Assembly: GCA_030065095.1 (NCBI GenBank)
Contig: JASJDP010000014.1
Coordinates: 1-64,000, forward strand
Origin: Rhodobacter sp.
GTDB taxonomy: Bacteria; Pseudomonadota; Alphaproteobacteria; Rhodobacterales; Rhodobacteraceae
Direction of reading: 5' to 3'
DNA length: 64,000 nt
In this document: in pieces, positions 57,746 through 64,000 of the stretch
Position numbering within the stretch: position 1 is the stretch's first letter
Layout of the letters: the number at the start of each line of letters is the position of its first letter
Translations under genes and position numbers: made by a program
Notes under the pieces: model-generated
What the model was told of the DNA's origin: nothing
Databases searched by the model: none
The model's input: the letters and a program-made list of their open reading frames with translations, nothing else

Positions 57746-57956
57746 CGTCGGGGTCGGCCTGGCCGATGCCACGGAAGACCGCCCGGAACGGCAACGCCCA
57801 AAGAACGCCGAGGCCGACGTAGATCGCAAGTTCCAGCAACACGCCGGGGCGGTCGAACAGGTTCACCACCGTGACGGCGGCCACGATGTAGACCGGCAAT
57901 CCGATCAGCAGGATCACCAGCGACCAGCGACGGCGGGCTTTGTAGGTTAGGGCCAT
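57729..57956 (-). CDS. DUF2842 small membrane protein
   Basis: This 75-residue protein has two hydrophobic helices (about 12-33 and 43-60) joined by a short polar turn, and the RPGVLLELAIYVGLGVLWALPFR segment typical of alphaproteobacterial DUF2842. Function unknown. It lies 86 bp after purA on the same strand, and its last codons overlap the terminator of the convergent gene. Confidence 0.85.
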   Translation of the reverse strand: MALTYKARRRWSLVILLIGLPVYIVAAVTVVNLFDRPGVLLELAIYVGLGVLWALPFRAVFRGIGQADPDEKKAE

Positions 57957-58042
57957 GGTCTTGTTCGCATCCTGTCTGTGCCAAAGGTCGGAGGATGATC
58001 GAATATTTGGCTCGATTTCCAGCTTTTCCAGAGCAACGCGCC

Positions 58043-59335
58043 TCAATCCGCGAAAGGATCCGTCACCAGGATCGTATCGTCCCGCTCGGGCGAGGTCGAC
58101 AACAGCGCGACCGGACATTGTATCAGCTCTTCGATGCGGCGGACGTATTTGACCGCCTCGCCGGGCAGATCGGCCCAGCTGCGCGCACCCTCGGTCGAGG
58201 CGCTCCACCCGGGCATTTCCTCGTAGATCGGGACACAGCGCGCCTGCTGGTCGGCGGCGGTGGGCAGGTACTCCAACCTCTTGCCATCGAGGTCGTAGCC
58301 GGTGCAGATCTTGAGCGTTTCGAACCCGTCCAGCACGTCGAGCTTGGTCAGGGCGATGCCGTTCACGCCGCTTGTCGTGCAGGTCTGGCGCACCAGCGCG
58401 GCATCGAACCAGCCGCAGCGGCGCTTACGCCCGGTTGTGGTGCCGAATTCATGGCCGCGTTCGCCGAGCCGCCGCCCGTCGGCATCCTCCAGCTCGGTCG
58501 GGAACGGCCCCTCGCCCACCCGCGTGGTATAGGCCTTGACGATTCCCAGCACGAAATCGATCGCGCCGGGACCGAGCCCGACGCCCGTCGCCGCCTGACC
58601 GGCGATCACATTCGACGAGGTGACGAAGGGGTAGGTCCCGAAATCGATATCGAGCAGCGCGCCTTGGGCGCCCTCGAAGAGGATGCGCTTTCCCAGTTTC
58701 CGCCTTTCGTTCAGAACCTTCCAGACCGGCCCCGAATACGGCAGGATCTCGGGCGCGATCTTCAAAAGCCGCGCCTTCAATGCCGCGCGGTCGATCCCGT
58801 CGACGCCCAGCCCCGCACGAAGCGCGTTATGATGCGCCAAGAGCCGGTCGAGCCGCGCATCCAGCGTGGCCGCATCGGCCAGATCGGCCACCCGCACGGT
58901 GCGGCGGCCCACCTTGTCCTCATAGGCCGGGCCGATCCCGCGCCCGGTTGTGCCGATCCTGGCCTTGCCGGCGGCCTCTTCGCGGATTCGGTCGAGGTCC
59001 TGATGCACCGGCAGGATCAGGGCTGTGTTTTCGGCGATCATCAGCGTCTCGGGACTGATCTTCACACCCTGCTTGCGGATGCGCGCGATTTCTTCGACCA
59101 GATGCCAGGGGTCCAGCACCACGCCGTTGCCGATCACCGACAGTTTGCCGGGCCGCACCACGCCCGAGGGCAGCGCGTGCAGTTTGTAGACCGTGCCGTC
59201 GATCACCAGCGTGTGGCCGGCATTGTGACCGCCCTGAAAGCGCGCGATCACGTCGGCCCGTTCGCTGAGCCAGTCGACGATCTTGCCCTTCCCCTCGTCG
59301 CCCCACTGGGCGCCCACGACGACGACGTTGGCCAT
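58043..59335 (-). CDS. purA: Adenylosuccinate synthetase
   Basis: This 430-residue GTP-dependent enzyme joins IMP and aspartate in AMP synthesis. It begins [18 protein letters not shown] (P-loop), followed by the IMP-binding [46 protein letters not shown], and LTKLDVLDG motifs. All are intact and length is normal. The frame extends far upstream as an antisense artefact; ATG 59335 is the conserved start. Confidence 0.97.
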   Translation of the reverse strand: MANVVVVGAQWGDEGKGKIVDWLSERADVIARFQGGHNAGHTLVIDGTVYKLHALPSGVVRPGKLSVIGNGVVLDPWHLVEEIARIRKQGVKISPETLMIAENTALILPVHQDLDRIREEAAGKARIGTTGRGIGPAYEDKVGRRTVRVADLADAATLDARLDRLLAHHNALRAGLGVDGIDRAALKARLLKIAPEILPYSGPVWKVLNERRKLGKRILFEGAQGALLDIDFGTYPFVTSSNVIAGQAATGVGLGPGAIDFVLGIVKAYTTRVGEGPFPTELEDADGRRLGERGHEFGTTTGRKRRCGWFDAALVRQTCTTSGVNGIALTKLDVLDGFETLKICTGYDLDGKRLEYLPTAADQQARCVPIYEEMPGWSASTEGARSWADLPGEAVKYVRRIEELIQCPVALLSTSPERDDTILVTDPFAD

Positions 59336-59476
59336 GGCGGCCCCCCCCCAAACTCTCAGAAAACCCGCGCCCGTATATCGGCCACGCCCGCATGACGAAA
59401 CCGCAAAATCGCCGGCGGGCTGGACAGGCGGCCCGGAAACCGGCCAAACAGGGGCAAACAGACAGAGAGATCGGGC

Positions 59477-59872
59477 ATGGCACTGTTGATACGCTGGCTT
59501 TTCGCCTTCGTCCTGGTCGCGGCGACGTTCAACCCGACCGAGTGGAACTTCGTCCGTTGGGCCGCCGCGCATTACGACGACCGGCTGTCGCTGGTCGTGC
59601 TTCTCGGGCTGGTGCTGGTCGTGGGCTACGTGATCTTTCTGCGCGCCACGCTGCGCTCGATTGGCGGTTTCGGCATGGCACTGGTGCTGGCGCTGGTCGC
59701 TGCGCTGATCTGGGTGCTGTACGATTTCGGGCTGCTGAGCCTGGGCAACCGCGACCTGAACGTCTGGCTGGGCATTTTTGCGCTGTCGGCAGTCCTGGGG
59801 ATCGGCCTGGGGTGGAGCTTTGTCCGCCGGGCGCTCAGCGGCCAGTACGACGTGGACGACGCGGACGAGTGA
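59477..59872 (+). CDS. Four-helix membrane protein, DUF6524-like
   Basis: This 131-residue protein has four hydrophobic segments and the [12 protein letters not shown] and [13 protein letters not shown] motifs of a small family found in Rhodobacteraceae (DUF6524, named from memory). The C-terminus is acidic (QYDVDDADE). The function is unknown. Its stop overlaps the GTG start of the epimerase gene by 4 bp (GTGA), so they are co-translated. It is divergent from purA. Confidence 0.72.
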   Translation: MALLIRWLFAFVLVAATFNPTEWNFVRWAAAHYDDRLSLVVLLGLVLVVGYVIFLRATLRSIGGFGMALVLALVAALIWVLYDFGLLSLGNRDLNVWLGIFALSAVLGIGLGWSFVRRALSGQYDVDDADE

Positions 59873-60849
59873 CGCGCTCGGCGTTCCTGATCGGCGGGTC
59901 CGGGCAGATCGGCCTGGCCGTGGCCGAACGGCTTTTTGCGGACGGGTGGGAGGTGCGGATCGGATCGCGGCACGCACCGCCGGCCGGGCCGTGGCGCCAC
60001 GCGCCGCTGGACCGCAACGCGCCCGGCGCATTGGCAGGGGCTGTCGGCGAAGGCACCGATCTTTTGCTCGACTGCGTGGCCTTCGACGCAGACCATGCCG
60101 GGCAGTTGCTGGACCTGCAGGACGTGGCCGGGCGGATCGTCGCGGTGTCCAGCGCCAGCGTCTATGTCGACGCACACGGCCGCACGCTCGACGAAGCGCG
60201 CGAACACGGCTTTCCCGACCTGCCGGTGCCGGTTGCCGAATCGCATCCGACCGTCGCACCGGGGAACGCCACGTATTCCACCCGGAAAGCCGCGATGGAG
60301 GCCCGGCTGCGCGAGGCGTGCGGCCGCGCCACCATCCTGCGGCCCTGCGCGATCCACGGGCCGCATTCGAAACACGCCCGCGAATGGTGGTTCGTCAAAC
60401 GCCTGCTCGACAGCCGCGCCCGCATTCCCCTGGCCTATGGCGGCAAAAGCCGGTTTCAGACGACATCCGCCCGGGCCATTGCGGATGCCGTGGTCTGGGC
60501 CTGCAGCGGCGATGCGCCGCCGGTGATCAACGTCTGCGATGCGGATGCGCCGGATGTCGCGCAGATCGGGCAGACGATCATGAACCTGACGGGAATGCGC
60601 GCCGATCTGGTACCGATGCCCGACGAACCGTTCCCGCCCCGCGTCGGCATGACCCCCTGGTCCACCGCGCGGCCCTTCGTCTGCGCCAGTTCCGTTCCGG
60701 CCGCCAGGCGCTATGCCGAGACGGTCGGACCCGCGCTGGACTGGCTGATCGGGCTGAGGGATCGGGACTGGCGGGCGGCGTTGCCGCAACTTGCCGCCTA
60801 CGACCGCAATCACTTCGACTATGCCGCGGAAGATACCGCACTGCCTTGA
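59869..60849 (+). CDS. NAD-dependent epimerase/dehydratase family protein
   Basis: This 326-residue short-chain-type protein has the Rossmann motif [17 protein letters not shown] at the start and the YxxxK pair in [12 protein letters not shown], with a preceding SSASVYV strand. This is the extended SDR fold; substrate (often a nucleotide sugar) is not identifiable. The GTG start at 59869 is set by overlap with the upstream gene. It is followed after 70 bp by secG. Confidence 0.82.
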   Translation: MTRSAFLIGGSGQIGLAVAERLFADGWEVRIGSRHAPPAGPWRHAPLDRNAPGALAGAVGEGTDLLLDCVAFDADHAGQLLDLQDVAGRIVAVSSASVYVDAHGRTLDEAREHGFPDLPVPVAESHPTVAPGNATYSTRKAAMEARLREACGRATILRPCAIHGPHSKHAREWWFVKRLLDSRARIPLAYGGKSRFQTTSARAIADAVVWACSGDAPPVINVCDADAPDVAQIGQTIMNLTGMRADLVPMPDEPFPPRVGMTPWSTARPFVCASSVPAARRYAETVGPALDWLIGLRDRDWRAALPQLAAYDRNHFDYAAEDTALP

Positions 60850-60919
60850 ACCGTGCGGGGTTGCAGGCCTGCGCACGAGCCTCTAGATACCCTGCGTTGC
60901 AACCGCTAAGGCCGCCCGA

Positions 60920-61279
60920 ATGGAAAACGTCGTCCTCGTCATCCTGCTGATCCTCGCACTGGCGCTGATCGGCGTCGTGCTGCTGCAGCGCTCGGAAGGC
61001 GGGGGCCTGGGCATCGGCGGCGGCGGCGGCGTGGTCTCGGGCCGGTCGGCGGCGACCGCCCTGGGCAAGCTGACCTGGGTGCTCGGCGCCGCGTTCATGG
61101 CGATGAGCATTTTCATGACCATCCTGGCCGCACGCAACTCGGCGGACACGTCGGTAATCGACCGGCTGGGCACCGAGGCGCCCGCGGTCGAGGAAACCGG
61201 TCCGGCCCTGCCGCCGGGCAGCGACCTGCTGCCGCCGGTCAGCGGCGACGCGCCATTGACGCCGCCGCGGGCCGACTGA
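60920..61279 (+). CDS. secG: Preprotein translocase subunit SecG
   Basis: This 119-residue SecYEG subunit has two hydrophobic helices around the conserved LLQRSEGGGLGIGGG loop and the ATALGKLTWVLGAAFM second helix. A C-terminal Pro/Glu tail of about 45 residues extends beyond the core, common in alphaproteobacteria. Start ATG 60920. It precedes pyrG by 171 bp, a conserved neighbourhood. Confidence 0.93.
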   Translation: MENVVLVILLILALALIGVVLLQRSEGGGLGIGGGGGVVSGRSAATALGKLTWVLGAAFMAMSIFMTILAARNSADTSVIDRLGTEAPAVEETGPALPPGSDLLPPVSGDAPLTPPRAD

Positions 61280-61340
61280 ACCGCAGCTCACCAGCACTTG
61301 CGGGTCTAACCCGTTGCTACCACTTCATATTGCGCCAACC

Positions 61341-61369
61341 TTGCGCAAACGCTGGGAATCGTATATACG
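61341..61369 (+). promoter_or_regulatory. Candidate promoter upstream of pyrG
   Basis: TTGCGC at 61341-61346 and TATACG at 61364-61369 are separated by 17 bp, fitting a sigma-70-like -35/-10 layout about 80 bp before the pyrG ATG. Assigned by pattern only. Confidence 0.4.
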
Positions 61370-61450
61370 TTAAATCCCGTGGGTAGGCGGTTTTCGAACC
61401 CCGCTTACAGCACCTGCTTGGGCGAAATCACGGGGGGGGTCGCGGTCCTT

Positions 61451-63094
<1,644 letters not shown>

Positions 63095-63177
63095 CCCGGG
63101 CCGAGCAGGTGCCGGACCCGATTGACCCGCCGCGAGAGCCGGCATTGGTTCGTCTGCGCAGGGTGCACCGGACCGCC

Positions 63178-63786
63178 CTATTCCGCCGCGATGGCGTGGC
63201 TGGCCTGTGCGATATCCATCTTCATCGCCGAATAGCGACGCCCGTCGCTTGGATCCTGCCAAACCTCGCCAACACGGTCGACCGGATAGCCGACCTGGCG
63301 CAGGACGCGCAGCATCGACAGCGACGACATCGCCCGCAACTCGCAGCAGCCCTGCGATTGAACGATGTCGATGCAGCCGTCGCAGATAAGCTGCAGGCAT
63401 CGGCGGCGGTCGCCCGGATTGACCAGTCCGTCGGACATGACGAGGCGCGTCATCTCCCACACATAGGGCGAAACCACGCCGCTCGGCATCACGTCGCTCG
63501 GGATGCTGTCCAGCTTTCCCTCGGAGGCGTCGCGCATCATGTAGCTGTGGTTGCCCCATTGAGAGCTGGTCGCCATCACCCGAGCGCCTCCCAGCACGGC
63601 GCCATTCGACACGACAAGCGAATACCACGCCAGCGGGTTGTCGTACTGGTCCATCTCATATGATTCGTTGTGCGGGACGTCCCACTGCAGCTGATCCACG
63701 AAGAATCGCTTGCGCAACTTTAGGTAGTTAAAAAAGGCTGATCCGTGCTCGTGAAGCGATGACAAGTCAAAAGTGATATTCCGCAT
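63178..63786 (-). CDS. LuxI-type acyl-homoserine-lactone synthase
   Basis: This 202-residue enzyme makes an N-acyl-homoserine-lactone signal from SAM and acyl-ACP. The family residues are present: KLRKRFFVDQLQW (R, F, W), EMDQYDNPLAWY (the E/D pair), and a GARVMATS arginine, followed by the VWEMTRLVM block. An AAAGGAGAG site precedes ATG 63786. A LuxR-type regulator ends 110 bp upstream on the same strand, giving a luxR-luxI quorum-sensing pair. The acyl chain cannot be read from sequence. Confidence 0.93.
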   Translation of the reverse strand: MRNITFDLSSLHEHGSAFFNYLKLRKRFFVDQLQWDVPHNESYEMDQYDNPLAWYSLVVSNGAVLGGARVMATSSQWGNHSYMMRDASEGKLDSIPSDVMPSGVVSPYVWEMTRLVMSDGLVNPGDRRRCLQLICDGCIDIVQSQGCCELRAMSSLSMLRVLRQVGYPVDRVGEVWQDPSDGRRYSAMKMDIAQASHAIAAE

Positions 63787-63860
63787 TTCCCACTCTCCTT
63801 TACGAAGAGCGATTAAATGACATAGTTGGGCGTCTTGTTAATGAAAATTCTACGAATGCC

Positions 63861-63882
63861 GCAAAAATCGTGCGTTTTTTGC
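63861..63882 (-). terminator. Hairpin between luxR and luxI
   Basis: GCAAAAA and TTTTTGC pair around an 8-base loop, 15 bp after the luxR stop on the minus strand. The A-tract and T-tract stem looks like a weak bidirectional terminator, so luxI may have its own promoter in the AT-rich 70 bp that follow. Confidence 0.5.
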
Positions 63883-63896
63883 CAATTCGTTAACGG

Positions 63897-64000
63897 TCAG
63901 ATCAACCCGAAGGTCGTCGCCATGGTCGCGGCGTGGGTGCTGGTCTTGGCTTTCAGCTTGGTTTTGGCGTTTTTCAGGCGCTGCTTGACGGCGCCTTCCG
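63897..64000 (-). CDS. LuxR-family quorum-sensing regulator, C-terminal end only (cut by window edge)
   Basis: The last 34 codons read EGAVKQRLKNAKTKLKAKT and continue STHAATMATTFGLI then TGA. EGAVKQRLKNAKTKL matches the recognition helix and final helix of the LuxR/GerE helix-turn-helix, and HAATMATTFGLI is the familiar end of AHL-responsive regulators. The rest of the gene lies outside the window. Position directly upstream of luxI supports the assignment. Confidence 0.85.
   Translation of the reverse strand, partial: EGAVKQRLKNAKTKLKAKTSTHAATMATTFGLI

Noticed and set aside
58043-60259. Long minus-strand frame suggesting a 738-residue fusion upstream of PurA
   Set aside because: The extra 308 codons run antisense to the DUF6524 and epimerase genes and are Arg/Gln/His-rich without domains. 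PurA starts at its conserved [15 protein letters not shown].
61380-61420. GGTTCGAA-like tract before pyrG read as a possible tRNA T-arm on the minus strand
   Set aside because: The flanking bases do not form a T-stem, and no acceptor or anticodon arm can be drawn.

Overview
This window looks like chromosomal DNA from a GC-rich alphaproteobacterium of the Rhodobacteraceae (roseobacter group). The gene set points that way: DUF6446 between glyQ and glyS, rpiA-gor-hflK-hflC-DUF2065-degP in one run, ftsY-EamA-yciB, purD divergent from xseA, DUF2842 beside purA, and a LexA-type GTTC-N7-GTTC box of the alphaproteobacterial kind. The species cannot be named from sequence reading alone. No plasmid, phage, transposase, tRNA or rRNA gene was found.

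Layout. 0.2-6.6 kb: M48 protease, rlmE, HAD nucleotidase, a small membrane protein, a UbiH-type hydroxylase, a PLP aminotransferase and an I78 inhibitor-like protein. 6.7-8.8 kb: two overlapping Lrp/AsnC regulators divergent from ilvC. 9.2-13.5 kb: EamA transporter, glmM-folP, SleB hydrolase. 13.7-20.6 kb: glyQ-VOC-DUF6446-glyS, then ppdK. 20.7-28.2 kb: a catalytically dead trypsin-like protein, a TPP decarboxylase coupled to trkH, an FkbM-like protein, purD. 28.3-33.5 kb: xseA, a BBE-type flavin oxidase, a lone Lrp ligand-binding domain, hisB-hisH. 33.8-42.2 kb: small periplasmic proteins, AlkB-type hydroxylase, lysoplasmalogenase-like protein, ftsY, EamA, yciB, FG-GAP protein, ferredoxin, a DnaE2 C-terminal remnant under a LexA box, a PG-binding lipoprotein. 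42.6-48.8 kb: membrane and envelope quality-control genes with gor and rpiA. 49.5-54.3 kb: sdaA, an amino-acid-oxidase-like flavoprotein and two paralogous EamA exporters. 54.6-63.1 kb: a 1010-residue acidic protein, DUF2842, purA, DUF6524, an epimerase, secG, pyrG. 63.2-64.0 kb: luxI and the 3' end of luxR.

Most genes are housekeeping: purine, pyrimidine, histidine, folate and branched-chain amino acid synthesis, glycyl-tRNA charging, protein export and stress proteolysis.

The most notable non-genic signal is a family of about 232-bp, MITE-like repeats with inverted ends. There are six copies in 64 kb. Of the five complete ones, four sit exactly between convergent gene pairs and the fifth separates two paralogous transporters. 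Other items worth a second look are the LexA box fused to a DnaE2 fragment, a low-GC insertion inside glyS, a spaced operator-like array before the acidic repeat protein, and a second short intergenic repeat near 9.2 and 49.2 kb.
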